Shown here: piece by piece, positions 1 to 8,706 of the stretch | Layout of the letters: each line of letters starts with the position of its first letter | Numbering within the stretch: the stretch's first letter is position 1 | DNA from: Deltaproteobacteria bacterium UBA1386 | GTDB taxonomy: Bacteria > Desulfobacterota > Syntrophorhabdia > Syntrophorhabdales > Syntrophorhabdaceae | DNA: 64,000 nucleotides | Assembly: GCA_002305765.1 (NCBI GenBank) | Contig: DBQU01000049.1 | Location: 4,774 to 68,773 of the forward strand | Direction: 5' to 3' | Position numbers and translations under genes: made by a program | The notes under the pieces: generated by a model | Databases searched by the model: none | Seen by the model: the letters and a program-made list of their open reading frames with translations, nothing else | Told to the model about the DNA's origin: nothing

Positions 1-15
1 GTTCTTGCAGCTCCA

Positions 16-489
16 TCAGCGGCACCGAGCCGTACCCTGAAATGCCGTTAGAATACAATTGATACTTAGATTGGTATGAACCGCTGAGGTATCCGCGCAG
101 ATTCTCTGATCTATGAGCCTGGTCAGGATCGCTCCGGCCGCATCCTTGCTCTCGAACGTAGGAGTCTGAAGGACCACATCGCTTCCAGCACATTGATAGC
201 CATGAGCAATCGCCCCGGTTCTGAAATCCGCCTCCACGTAGTCATTGAGTGCCGCTGGCCAATCGGTGGTCATACTCGCTGCCACTGGCAGCGAGTGCTT
301 GAACATGACGTATTCTGTCAATCCCGTTGAAATAGCCCTGATCCTTTCCTGAGTTGTTGAGAAGTTGGCGGCAGCTTTGCCCTTCGCAAGAAGGATTGCC
401 GTCAGGCCTATCAGCGCCGCTGCGAGCGCCACAACAACGACAAACTCGATCAACGTGAAACCGCGCTTGTTTCCCAGACATTTCTTCAT
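16..489 (-). CDS. Type IV pilin (PilS-position major pilin)
   Basis: Structural pilin expected to be processed and assembled by the upstream PilN-R machinery. The precursor of 157 residues starts with a 10-residue basic leader ending in Gly, followed by a hydrophobic helix opening FTLIEF (Phe+1, Glu+5), the classic prepilin peptidase site. The rest is a globular domain with four cysteines (about residues 100, 131, 145 and 156). The leader is short, as in type IVa pilins and pseudopilins, whereas R64 PilS and other type IVb pilins have longer leaders. The ATG is preceded by GAGGAGG at good spacing. It lies 18 bp below the PilT-like ATPase gene and is the last complete gene of the operon in this window. 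Its stop overlaps a possible next ATG (TGATG, positions 18-14), so the operon may continue off the left edge. No prepilin peptidase is in the window. Pilin class is certain; the PilS assignment rests on gene order. Confidence 0.85.
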   Translation of the reverse strand: MKKCLGNKRGFTLIEFVVVVALAAALIGLTAILLAKGKAAANFSTTQERIRAISTGLTEYVMFKHSLPVAASMTTDWPAALNDYVEADFRTGAIAHGYQCAGSDVVLQTPTFESKDAAGAILTRLIDQRICADTSAVHTNLSINCILTAFQGTARCR

Positions 490-507
490 AGTTCCTCCTC
501 TCTAGAT

Positions 508-1722
508 TTACCCCTGATCGACCCTGTCGAGAAGCTCCATCTTCAGGTAGCTGTCTATGATTCCCTTTTGCTCCAATACCGAGAGGGACATCTCGAATGT
601 GACGGCATTCTTTATCGCGTTGCCGCGGAAGGCGCTTTCCACCTCGTTATATGCCCCCCTTTCTATACCGGCTCTTATCGTTGCCGGAAAGAAGAGCACC
701 TCGGGGACAAGAATATAGCCCGTCTTCTTCGATCCGTTCACCGTGTATTCCTTATGGATGAGCTTTTGACTCACGATCGCCGTGAGGCACTGTGCCATCT
801 TCTTGCGCCATGCGTCGCGGTCCTCCCCGTAGCCATCGAGGAGGCGCAGAGTCGTCATGGCGTCGGGGGTGTGGATGCTGGAGATGACGAGAAACCCCTT
901 TTCCGCGGCGGTGAAGAGAGCGGTAACCTCCTCGCGTGTGCGTACCTCGCCGACAACAAGACCGGCAAGGTTGTTCCTTAAGGCCATCCTCACTCCTTCG
1001 AGGATGCTCGGGATATGGGTGCCGATCTCGTACTGGCGAAAAACCGTCCTCTTGTTCTGATAGACGTACTCTATGGGATCCTCGAGAGTATAGACTGCAC
1101 CGTTCATCCGTTCTGCCAGGTAATCGAGTTCAGACGCGATGAGGGTTGTCTTGCCGGAGCCAACCACGCCCGTATGGAGAATGAGTCCCCGGGGATAGGA
1201 ATAGGAGAAATCGAAGAGGCTCTTGATGCCGGCGAGCATGTTGAAGGGATCGAGATTCTCCAGCCCGGGTATCGTGTAGGGCAGGACGCGGGCTGCAAAG
1301 CCAAGCCCTTCCTGCGAACTGGAGACACTCATGCGGAACCTGCCTATGTCCTTCACCGAGAAGGCATATTCGAAGTATCCCTTGTTTCTGATGTGCTTTA
1401 TGATGGCCGTGCCAGCATCGGTGTCCGTTTCTTCGTCGAATTTCCTCTGGCGGGTTTCGGCGATGGCGGCAAGGATCTCTGTCTTGCCTGGTTTTACCAC
1501 AATGCCTTCGCCGATCTCCATGACCTCGCACTTCTTGAGGATGCCAAGCCTGACGGGCCGCTTTTCAACAACGATGATATCCGTGGCGTTTCTTTCCTTT
1601 GCATAGACGAGGACGTCCCGGAACCAACCTAGGTTCTCGATGTTGAGTTCCGCCACATTGACGTTGATGCCGCCCTTTCCTGCAGTCATGTTCAATGTCG
1701 CGCCTTCTCCTTTTCTTTCCAC
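508..1722 (-). CDS. PilT-like retraction-type secretion ATPase
   Basis: Hexameric cytoplasmic motor ATPase of the PilT/VirB11/GspE superfamily. The 404-residue protein has an N-terminal domain (about 25-170) and a C-terminal ATPase core with Walker A GVVGSGKT (185-192), an Asp box LEDPIEY, a Walker B-like LVVGEVR and the His box SSIHTPDA. No tetracysteine zinc motif is seen, which points to PilT rather than the PilB/GspE class. The start is GTG with GGGGAGG five bases upstream. It sits between the PilR-like membrane protein (12 bp away) and the pilin gene. In R64-type thin-pilus operons pilR is followed directly by pilS, so this ATPase is an insertion into that order; I infer it retracts or disassembles the pilus. 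Confidence 0.85.
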   Translation of the reverse strand: MERKGEGATLNMTAGKGGINVNVAELNIENLGWFRDVLVYAKERNATDIIVVEKRPVRLGILKKCEVMEIGEGIVVKPGKTEILAAIAETRQRKFDEETDTDAGTAIIKHIRNKGYFEYAFSVKDIGRFRMSVSSSQEGLGFAARVLPYTIPGLENLDPFNMLAGIKSLFDFSYSYPRGLILHTGVVGSGKTTLIASELDYLAERMNGAVYTLEDPIEYVYQNKRTVFRQYEIGTHIPSILEGVRMALRNNLAGLVVGEVRTREEVTALFTAAEKGFLVISSIHTPDAMTTLRLLDGYGEDRDAWRKKMAQCLTAIVSQKLIHKEYTVNGSKKTGYILVPEVLFFPATIRAGIERGAYNEVESAFRGNAIKNAVTFEMSLSVLEQKGIIDSYLKMELLDRVDQG

Positions 1723-1733
1723 GCTTGCCTCCC

Positions 1734-2756
1734 CTAGAACATTTTGCCCGCAGCCGATCTGTCGATGAAGGTGAAAAGCATGGTATATACGGGCGACATC
1801 AGGACTACGATCTGGACAGCAACAAAAACAAAGGCAAAAACGTTCACAAAAGATCCCACGACGGCAAATCTCGAGATGGCATCGTTGATCATCTTCGTAC
1901 CGATCATGGCGAAACCCTCAGACATGTTCGCCGTATCTATCTTCACCTTGAGTAATAAATAGCTTTCGAAAGGCAGATATTCCTCGATCTCATCGATAAC
2001 CTCCGAAAAACTCCGCGATACGGACTCCTCGGCGACCATCCGGAATATCTGTGTCCAGACGCCTTGCGAGAATTCCGCCACGCGGCGGAAGGCACTTGCC
2101 GGGGAGAGACCGGACATGAGGGCGAGAGATACAACCCTGAACGCCTGGCCAAGAACGAGAGAGTTGTACACATTGCGTATGACAGGCATCCTGTCGGCAT
2201 TTTTTGCCACAACAGCTATGACTCCGGCGGCACTTCCCGCGTATAGAATGAAAAGGATGCTGCGGTTGGCAACGACAAACTGACCCATTCTGTAGGGCAG
2301 TTCCCTCTCGATGCCTGGAAGCTTCAGCGCGTTCAGAATGTTCCCGAGCACGAAAGTGAGACCATACCCGACCGCTATCGATACGCCCGTCACAACCAGG
2401 GGATAGATGATACCGGATATGATCTTCTTTTTCGCCGCCGCCAGTTCCTCTTCCATGTCGATGAGTTCCTTGAGGACGGTGTTCAGATTTCCCGTCTGCT
2501 GCCCTATCTCGATAAGGTCGACATACTTTTCGAAAAGACCCACCTCGCGCATCGCCTCAGGAAGCGTGCGCCCCTCTCTGCTCACCATGTCGGAGGCAAC
2601 CGCCAGCCGGTCCGCCATTTCGCTGTCAGGAAGTTTCTCCGCTATTCTGCGCAATGCTTCCTGAATGGACACGTTGGCAACCATGAGGAGGTGAAGGCTC
2701 TTCATGATCGTGATGTCTCTGACCTCTTTTCCGACATAGCGCGACAGAACGCTCAT
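1734..2756 (-). CDS. PilR/GspF-like inner-membrane platform protein
   Basis: Polytopic inner-membrane platform of a type IV pilus, the counterpart of R64 PilR, PilC and GspF. The 340 residues contain two cytoplasmic helical repeats of the T2SF type, the first with the GQQTGNL motif near residues 85-91, and membrane segments at about 114-140, 166-186 and 295-330. The ATG at 2756 overlaps the stop of the ATPase gene above it (TGATG), which indicates translational coupling; a TTG one codon earlier is possible but less likely. Platform proteins bind the assembly ATPase, which fits the adjacency to the PilQ-like gene. Family assignment is firm, the R64-type name is by order. Confidence 0.85.
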   Translation of the reverse strand: MSVLSRYVGKEVRDITIMKSLHLLMVANVSIQEALRRIAEKLPDSEMADRLAVASDMVSREGRTLPEAMREVGLFEKYVDLIEIGQQTGNLNTVLKELIDMEEELAAAKKKIISGIIYPLVVTGVSIAVGYGLTFVLGNILNALKLPGIERELPYRMGQFVVANRSILFILYAGSAAGVIAVVAKNADRMPVIRNVYNSLVLGQAFRVVSLALMSGLSPASAFRRVAEFSQGVWTQIFRMVAEESVSRSFSEVIDEIEEYLPFESYLLLKVKIDTANMSEGFAMIGTKMINDAISRFAVVGSFVNVFAFVFVAVQIVVLMSPVYTMLFTFIDRSAAGKMF

Positions 2757-4582
2757 CAAAGGAGCCTCGTAACAGCGTCAATGTCTATTGTTCCCAAGGC
2801 CATTTTGTTGTAGGCATCCATGAGAATGCTGTGGCTCATATCCGCCGCCTCGACCTTTGCCTCCATGTGGTAACCGGATATCTTTCCATCGGAAAAATGA
2901 CGGGGCCTGAATTCTATGGCCTCACCAAGGACCGTGCGACCCGAATAACCGGCGGAAAGCAGGCGCCGCGCTCCACCGCTACCGATGGTCTTCCTGCAGA
3001 CGTCGCAGCCTTCGGACAGACTCGGGACAAAGAATCTCTTCTCACGGATACTGTCGAGGAAGAGGTCTCTTTCGGGATAGCGGAGTTTCTTCATCCATTC
3101 AGGAATATTTCCCAATGGTTCCTCCATCTCTTCCTTGCAGGCGCTGCAGAGTTTCTTCACCAGCACCTGGTTGACACCCATGATGAGGTTGTCCGCCACG
3201 GCGTCGACGGAGAGTCCGTAGTCCTCCACCAGCATCTGCGGGATCTGCGTGGCCCGCGATACGTGGAGGGTTCCCAGCACAAGGTGCCCCGTCTTGGAAA
3301 GATGCACCGCCGTACTGACGGTTTCTTCGTCGCGCAACTCCCCTATGAAGATGACGTCCGGGTCATGCCTCTTGAAGGCCCGCGCAAATTCCGGAAAACC
3401 CACCACGTGTATGCTCGCCTTGCCGCCCTTCTCGCTACCAGCATCCTCCACGTACTCAAAGGTCTGGAACTGTCTTCCGCCGGGTATCTGGTACTCGATG
3501 GGATCCTCGACACAGAGTATGCATTTTGTTGACGGAAGGCCTGTCAGAAGGGTATTCACTGTCCTTGACTTTCCGCTCCCTGTGGGGCCGGTGACGAGGA
3601 TGATGCCCCGGTTGCGGCTGACAGCCGTTGCGAACATTCCCGTATGGTACTCCAGGTAGCCTAGGTCCTGGAGCTTCTCATTGCGGATGTCCGTTTTGGC
3701 GAGGACGCGGAGTGCCACATCGCTGTTCGTCCCGTCAGGCTTCCAGATGAGCGACATCCTGAGATCCACGTCCGTGTGCCATCCCACATCTTCCTTTCTG
3801 CATATGATCTTGCCGTCCAGCGGCCTTCGCTTCTCGTCCGTCTTGAGGGAGGGCGTCATTTCCTTTGCCCAGTTGATAAGCACGTTGACAAGAGAACGTC
3901 CCTTTTCGGCCTTTAACGTGTGGACGTCGACAAGGTCGCCAAGGAGCCTGAAGCGGATCCTGTATATGTCCTGAGCGTCCAGGGGAAAGATATGGATGTC
4001 CGTGGCGCCGTGGACGAGGGCGTCCCTGATGAAAGGGTAGATGAAATTTCTCGATACCTGCGTATCGGCCGCCACGGCCCTGACGGCATCCGTCGGTCCC
4101 GAGAACCCGCTCTTGACCTCGATGTTGTGGAAATAATCCTTTCGGAGAAGAAAGAACCTGCCTTTGCCTATATGCTCCTTCTCAAGGTCTTTGAGCGCCA
4201 TGGGATGCCAGGCATAGACATGTGTGGAAGAGCCGCCCCGGCCATCTTCTATCGTGGACGTGATGAGCCTGCCGGTGTTGACATGGCGGATACGCCCTTC
4301 CACCACCTCCGCCGCGGGGATCCCCGTAAGGGATTCGAAGACGGTGCGAAGTTCCTCGTAGGTCATTGCATTCTCTATTTCGCAGATGACGCTGTAAACG
4401 CTCTGATCGATGTGTTTCGCCCTGTCGAGGTAGATACCAAAGGATTCCTGTGCCATGCCTTTCGTCTCGACAAGATACCGCGAGATTGCGTTCTCCACAT
4501 GGAAGCGATCGAGCGATCTTATCCGGTCAATTATCCCGGCCGCCGGGCACGCGTCGGGCGTCATCGAGGGTCTATTCGTCAT
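2756..4582 (-). CDS. PilQ/PilB-like pilus assembly ATPase
   Basis: Cytoplasmic assembly ATPase (GspE/PilB/R64 PilQ class) that powers pilin polymerisation. It has 608 residues: an extended N-terminal region (1-180), a middle domain with DALVHGATDIHIFP (187-200), Walker A GPTGSGKS (332-339), the Asp box CVEDPIEY, Walker B DVIFIGELRD and the His box LGTLHVSRA. Two CxxC pairs (CSAC and CDVC) about 55 residues apart form the zinc motif typical of assembly rather than retraction ATPases. Its ATG overlaps the stop of the PilP-like gene (ATGA) and its own stop overlaps the PilR-like start, so it belongs to a tightly coupled unit. Confidence 0.9.
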   Translation of the reverse strand: MTNRPSMTPDACPAAGIIDRIRSLDRFHVENAISRYLVETKGMAQESFGIYLDRAKHIDQSVYSVICEIENAMTYEELRTVFESLTGIPAAEVVEGRIRHVNTGRLITSTIEDGRGGSSTHVYAWHPMALKDLEKEHIGKGRFFLLRKDYFHNIEVKSGFSGPTDAVRAVAADTQVSRNFIYPFIRDALVHGATDIHIFPLDAQDIYRIRFRLLGDLVDVHTLKAEKGRSLVNVLINWAKEMTPSLKTDEKRRPLDGKIICRKEDVGWHTDVDLRMSLIWKPDGTNSDVALRVLAKTDIRNEKLQDLGYLEYHTGMFATAVSRNRGIILVTGPTGSGKSRTVNTLLTGLPSTKCILCVEDPIEYQIPGGRQFQTFEYVEDAGSEKGGKASIHVVGFPEFARAFKRHDPDVIFIGELRDEETVSTAVHLSKTGHLVLGTLHVSRATQIPQMLVEDYGLSVDAVADNLIMGVNQVLVKKLCSACKEEMEEPLGNIPEWMKKLRYPERDLFLDSIREKRFFVPSLSEGCDVCRKTIGSGGARRLLSAGYSGRTVLGEAIEFRPRHFSDGKISGYHMEAKVEAADMSHSILMDAYNKMALGTIDIDAVTRLL

Positions 4583-5484
4583 TGTGCCGTCACCTTGAAG
4601 GTCTTACCGCTCTTTAGCCGGACCTCGTTTATCGAGATCGCCGTGACAGCATCGCCGTCCACCGGGGAACCCACCTTCAACTCACCCCTGTTCGTCAACG
4701 CTATTGAAACCTCCCGGGTCTGTATGACTCCCACCACCCTGAGGTCTCCTGGACGATCACCTCCGTAGGCGATATCGGGAAGGATGGGAAGCTCGCCGCC
4801 GGCGAGGCCCGATCGCGAAGAACGGGATATCTGACCGGTCCGCGCTAAACTCCCTCTCTCTTTCAGGGATGTCTTCGGCGTCCGGGTATCCTGGAACCTC
4901 TTCAGGAATTTCTCGCGAAAGGGGTTGTCATCTCTCAACACAAGCTGACACAGAAGTGTCTCGGGTTGGTCCGGCGAGGCAGACGCCTTCGACGCCATAC
5001 CATCCGGGCCGGCCTTCTCCACGGACGATGGAATTGTCCTGGGAGAAGGAGATGCCTCCCTCACGGACGGTGTCTCGGAGGCGACCTGAGTCCCGGCCCC
5101 TGTCTTTTCGGGTGACACATCGCTGACCCGTGAATCCGGGGACGATGGATGGGGCGTTCGCAGGATTTCTCCTGCCTGCCCTTCGATGAACGGCGCCTCC
5201 CGAGAAGCCGGAACATTCTTTCCTCCTCCGACATCGATAGCCCTTACAAGTCCGGAAGGATCGCCGGAGATCCTCCTGTTGAGCGACCCACGTATGTAGT
5301 TGAGGTAATAGTAACCTCCCAGCGCAGTCACGAGAACCAGGAAAACTCCTGTGAACAGGGCAACTCTGAACAGGACGCTTCCGCCTTTTTTAGAACTTTC
5401 TCCCTCAACGGGATAATCGTTTCCAGCATGCTCATCGCCGAGATCATCATCTCTGTCTTCTTTCTTCAGAAATGGAAGTCTCAC
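4579..5484 (-). CDS. PilP-like pilus assembly protein
   Basis: Probable inner-membrane pilus biogenesis protein occupying the R64 pilP position. The 301 residues comprise an acidic cytoplasmic N-terminus, one membrane segment (about 38-60), a long Ser/Pro-rich periplasmic linker (about 70-220) and a compact C-terminal domain of about 75 residues starting near LPILPDIAYGG with a pattern VVGVIQTREVSIALTNRGEL. That last pattern (short beta-rich domain at the C-terminus of a bitopic protein) resembles the GspC/PilP homology region that contacts a secretin. GTG start with GGGAGG upstream; overlaps the ATPase gene by 4 bp. The role is an inference from position and architecture. Confidence 0.6.
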   Translation of the reverse strand: MRLPFLKKEDRDDDLGDEHAGNDYPVEGESSKKGGSVLFRVALFTGVFLVLVTALGGYYYLNYIRGSLNRRISGDPSGLVRAIDVGGGKNVPASREAPFIEGQAGEILRTPHPSSPDSRVSDVSPEKTGAGTQVASETPSVREASPSPRTIPSSVEKAGPDGMASKASASPDQPETLLCQLVLRDDNPFREKFLKRFQDTRTPKTSLKERGSLARTGQISRSSRSGLAGGELPILPDIAYGGDRPGDLRVVGVIQTREVSIALTNRGELKVGSPVDGDAVTAISINEVRLKSGKTFKVTAQ

Positions 5485-5500
5485 AACCTGCCTCCCGGAT

Positions 5501-6646
5501 CTAGAACTTGTGGCATGTCAACTCTCCCGTCGTGTTCCCCTCATTGACGGTGATGGTGTCGATCACGATAGGAGACAGGTAGATGTCGTTGAATATCCTC
5601 ACAACATTCCCGTAGTCCTTCTGGGCCACCGTGAACTTCCACTCCCTCTCCCCCCTGGCTGCAACATCGCAAAGATCGATGAGGGTTTCAAAGGCCCTGG
5701 TATTCTGCCGCGCCCTGTCCTCAGCTTTCAACGCCGCCTGCATGTCAACCCTGCTCTTCGCGAAAACGATCTCCTTTCCGAAGACGAAGAGATCGCCGCT
5801 CTTTTTGCTTCCTCGAAAGGGATAGAAGGACTCGAATTGAAAGGACAATGTGCCTTTGAGCTCCTGTTCTCGTCCCTTTCCCCGGGGTGAGCCTGAGACG
5901 GGCAGGATGCGGAAAACAGCGTTCCTCAAGGCAATGTCTTCTGGAAGTGTTTCGACGTAGAGTTTATACTTTACGAGGGCTTCGCCGGTGATGAGTATCG
6001 ACAATGCCCGTATCTCCTCATGGGTAAGAGGTGGTATTTCCTTCGTCGCTCCTGCCTTCGCGCCGGGCTCCGTTTTTCTCTTCGCAAAGACACCCGCATA
6101 GTTTAGAACTGCGACCATGATGACGGCAACAACGACAAGCCACACAACGGCCTGAAGGGGAGTAACCCCGATGGTCACTTCTTTAAGGAGCTTCTCGTAA
6201 GAGATATCAACATAATCCGGTTCCATGGAAAGGGAAGCATCGCCGAATATCCCGTCGTACTGTCTTCCTGCCATGGCCATGAAGTTCCCGGGGCTGCTGT
6301 CCACGCTCAGCATGTATCGGGCCTCAATAGTCATGTTCCCGGTTTTGATCTCCATGAAGACGTACTTGCCGTCCCCGCGGTCAAAGAACCCGGCGAGCAC
6401 TGTCTTTTTGTTCTTCACCATGTAATGGGCCATAAGGTACGCTAAAGACACGCGTCGCGACGCTATCCATCGGTCGCCTATCTTGTGGGAGAGTTTTTCC
6501 CGGGGTTTGAGTTTCCGTACGGATATATGCTCCGCAAAAGGGATGATCTTTGCCCCCCTGCCCGGCCTGACCGTCTTCGGATCAACCATTTTCTGTGTAA
6601 CGACATCGAAAACGACATTGTCGTCGAACTTCACATAGAGCTTCAC
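5501..6646 (-). CDS. PilO-like pilus assembly protein
   Basis: Bitopic inner-membrane protein in the R64 pilO position. It has 381 residues: a cytoplasmic N-terminal domain (1-160), one strongly hydrophobic helix (about 163-186) and a periplasmic domain of about 190 residues. R64 PilO and its BfpC/TcpR-type relatives have the same layout (cytoplasmic domain, one membrane helix, periplasmic domain) and hold the assembly ATPase at the membrane. GTG start two bases beyond the stop of the secretin gene, with GGGAG upstream. No catalytic motif is visible. Function by position and topology only. Confidence 0.6.
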   Translation of the reverse strand: MKLYVKFDDNVVFDVVTQKMVDPKTVRPGRGAKIIPFAEHISVRKLKPREKLSHKIGDRWIASRRVSLAYLMAHYMVKNKKTVLAGFFDRGDGKYVFMEIKTGNMTIEARYMLSVDSSPGNFMAMAGRQYDGIFGDASLSMEPDYVDISYEKLLKEVTIGVTPLQAVVWLVVVAVIMVAVLNYAGVFAKRKTEPGAKAGATKEIPPLTHEEIRALSILITGEALVKYKLYVETLPEDIALRNAVFRILPVSGSPRGKGREQELKGTLSFQFESFYPFRGSKKSGDLFVFGKEIVFAKSRVDMQAALKAEDRARQNTRAFETLIDLCDVAARGEREWKFTVAQKDYGNVVRIFNDIYLSPIVIDTITVNEGNTTGELTCHKF

Positions 6647-6647
6647 T

Positions 6648-8099
6648 TCATATCTCCCTGTCGCCCTTCTCCTCGACGAAATTGATGAGCACCGTCAGCT
6701 CGGAGGTTCTGTCACGAGAACTGTTGTACCCGAATAGATAGGAAAGGACGGGTAAATTGCTCAGGAGGGGTATGCCCACCCGCTTTTTGTCGGCGCTCTT
6801 GATCTTGAAACCCGATATGGCGACCGTCTCTCCGACAGACATCTTGATGGGTATCGAAACATAATTGCGCTCTACCTGGGGGAGTTCGGTCTTCTCCACG
6901 ACCTGAAAACCAAGGAGATTGGAAAGATCGACGCTCGTGTTTACGAGATACCCTTTGTCCAGCCTCAGGGGATTGACGGTCATTTTGAGTCCTACTTCCA
7001 TGCTTGCCATCTGCGGTGTCGTGATCGTTTGGTTGTTGACAACCTGGATCACGCTGCCCGTTGAGTACCAGACCGTCTGTGACATCTCAAATGGAAGAAC
7101 TGCACCTGAGACGGCCCTTGATTCCCACGAATGGACCACATGGACGTCGCCATAGGTCCCGAGCATCTTTATGAAGCCCGCGAAATCTTCATCGATCACC
7201 AGCAGGGTAGCGACGTTGCTGTCTCCCATCGTCTGCGTGAAGTTCGTGCTCAATACAACTGAGGGGCTTCTCGACTTGAGCATTGCGTACCAGTTGAGCC
7301 CCGTCTCGTATTCATCCTTGTAGTCTATTCGAACAAGGGTGATCTTCATGGTAACGGTCTTGCGTTTCCTGAGGTCCGTGTCGAGCATTTCCCTGACCAT
7401 CTTGATGCGTGACGGTATGTCTCTCACGTAGACAAAACCGCTCGTCATCGGCGTGACAACACCCTTGGCCGAAAGCATTTTCTTGATGCTTTCGATGATC
7501 TTCGACATCTCGCGGTCTTCTGCTTTGTCCCCCGTCGATGAGGTTCCCGATGTGTTTGCCGACGTTCCCGAATTTGCGTATCCCACACCTGTCGACGTCG
7601 ATGATGTTCCGTTCAGCGACCGGTTATTCGATGACGAAGTTTCGCTAAGCGATTCCTTATGCCTCACATATACGTCATGAACATTGAGGATGGCCTCCTC
7701 GTAGGGGGTGACAACGTATGCCCCGTCGGCTACCTTTCTGTAAGCATAGTCAAGACCGGAGACTATGGTCTCGATGGCCTCCTCGAGGGATTCTCCTTCG
7801 TAATAAGCGCTTACCTTCACCTTTGAGGTGTCTATTTCGCGGTCGATGGTGATGCTTGCCCCAGCCTGCCGCCCCAGAGAAAGAAGGGCATCGTTAAGCG
7901 GCACACCATTGAAATGAAGGTTCACCGTCTTCGTTCGCGCATCCTTCACAACCGCCTCGGACAGGAGGGCTCTCCTAAAAGCTCCATCCACCGTTTCGGC
8001 GCTGTTCGCACGCCATCCGGGGGCGCAGACCGCAGCAAAGACCGCCATTGCGAGGCCCCACCTGAAGATATTTTTCCCCTCACTGGATTCCTCCTCCAT
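6648..8099 (-). CDS. PilN-type secretin (thin-pilus outer-membrane channel)
   Basis: Outer-membrane secretin forming the exit pore of the pilus. The 483-residue protein has a hydrophobic export signal near residues 13-33, an N0/STN-like domain with NLHFNGVPLNDALLSLGRQ (about 61-79) and ITIDREID, a Ser/Thr/Asn-rich linker (about 150-195), and a C-terminal secretin domain with the hallmarks GETVAISGFKIKS, GIPLLSNLPVLSYLFGY and a terminal TELTVLINF strand. I see no lipobox, unlike R64 PilN, which is a lipoprotein. The annotated ATG overlaps the end of the previous gene by 20 bp and gives an acidic N-terminus before the signal, so the true start may be the internal ATG at residue 18. Followed directly by the PilO-like gene. 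Confidence 0.8.
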   Translation of the reverse strand: MEEESSEGKNIFRWGLAMAVFAAVCAPGWRANSAETVDGAFRRALLSEAVVKDARTKTVNLHFNGVPLNDALLSLGRQAGASITIDREIDTSKVKVSAYYEGESLEEAIETIVSGLDYAYRKVADGAYVVTPYEEAILNVHDVYVRHKESLSETSSSNNRSLNGTSSTSTGVGYANSGTSANTSGTSSTGDKAEDREMSKIIESIKKMLSAKGVVTPMTSGFVYVRDIPSRIKMVREMLDTDLRKRKTVTMKITLVRIDYKDEYETGLNWYAMLKSRSPSVVLSTNFTQTMGDSNVATLLVIDEDFAGFIKMLGTYGDVHVVHSWESRAVSGAVLPFEMSQTVWYSTGSVIQVVNNQTITTPQMASMEVGLKMTVNPLRLDKGYLVNTSVDLSNLLGFQVVEKTELPQVERNYVSIPIKMSVGETVAISGFKIKSADKKRVGIPLLSNLPVLSYLFGYNSSRDRTSELTVLINFVEEKGDREI

Positions 8100-8706
8100 C
8101 GGATGTATGTCTCTTTATCCGGCAGACAAATCCGTCGGGTGTTAGAAATGCCCCCTCTTCCCCTGAAAATGTGAGCGCAACCTTTCTCGCCGATTTTTGC
8201 GGTATGTAGAACACACTGAAACCATCCTTGTCGCTCATGATGGTGTAGAATGTCCTGCCGGCACTGAAAGTTCCCCCTGCCGCGGGCACTATATGCAGGA
8301 AAGCTGTTGAGCCCCCGGCAAAAAGCATCCTTACCCTGGGCCATATGATCTGTTTCGCTCTGTGGACTACACGTTCTGCGCCGGTATCGAAAACGGCAAC
8401 TATGAACCTGGTGCCTGGCGCCTCAAGCAGTTTAAGGTTGTGGCCATCAGGCGGCGGCACGGCGGGTATGTCGAGAAAGACCGCAAGTCTCGCCTGCCAT
8501 TTTTCACCCTCTGTCAAAGACCGTTCTTCTCCCCCCGAGGCGGTCCGCGGGTCTATTCGGCTCTCACTTTTGACGGTCTGCGGTTTGTCGAGAAAGGCGT
8601 CTTCCAGTTCCGAAGACATTCCTTTCATCGACATGGTCTCGCCTTGCCCTGAATATGCACAAAGACACATGCATGCCGCAAACAGGGTCACAAGAATGCG
8701 CCTCAT
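8080..8706 (-). CDS. Exported protein of unknown function (PilM position)
   Basis: I do not recognise this protein. From the ATG at 8706 (GGAGGG at ideal spacing) it has 208 residues with a typical signal peptide (MRRILVTLFAACMCLCAYS) and no membrane segments afterwards, so it should be periplasmic. The middle has a beta-rich stretch around FIVAVFDTGAERVV and a second one around GFSVFYIPQKSARKVALTF. The start overlaps the stop of the lipoprotein gene (ATGA) and the end overlaps the secretin gene. In R64 the gene before pilN is pilM; the position matches, but I cannot claim homology. Confidence 0.7.
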   Translation of the reverse strand: MRRILVTLFAACMCLCAYSGQGETMSMKGMSSELEDAFLDKPQTVKSESRIDPRTASGGEERSLTEGEKWQARLAVFLDIPAVPPPDGHNLKLLEAPGTRFIVAVFDTGAERVVHRAKQIIWPRVRMLFAGGSTAFLHIVPAAGGTFSAGRTFYTIMSDKDGFSVFYIPQKSARKVALTFSGEEGAFLTPDGFVCRIKRHTSDGGGIQ

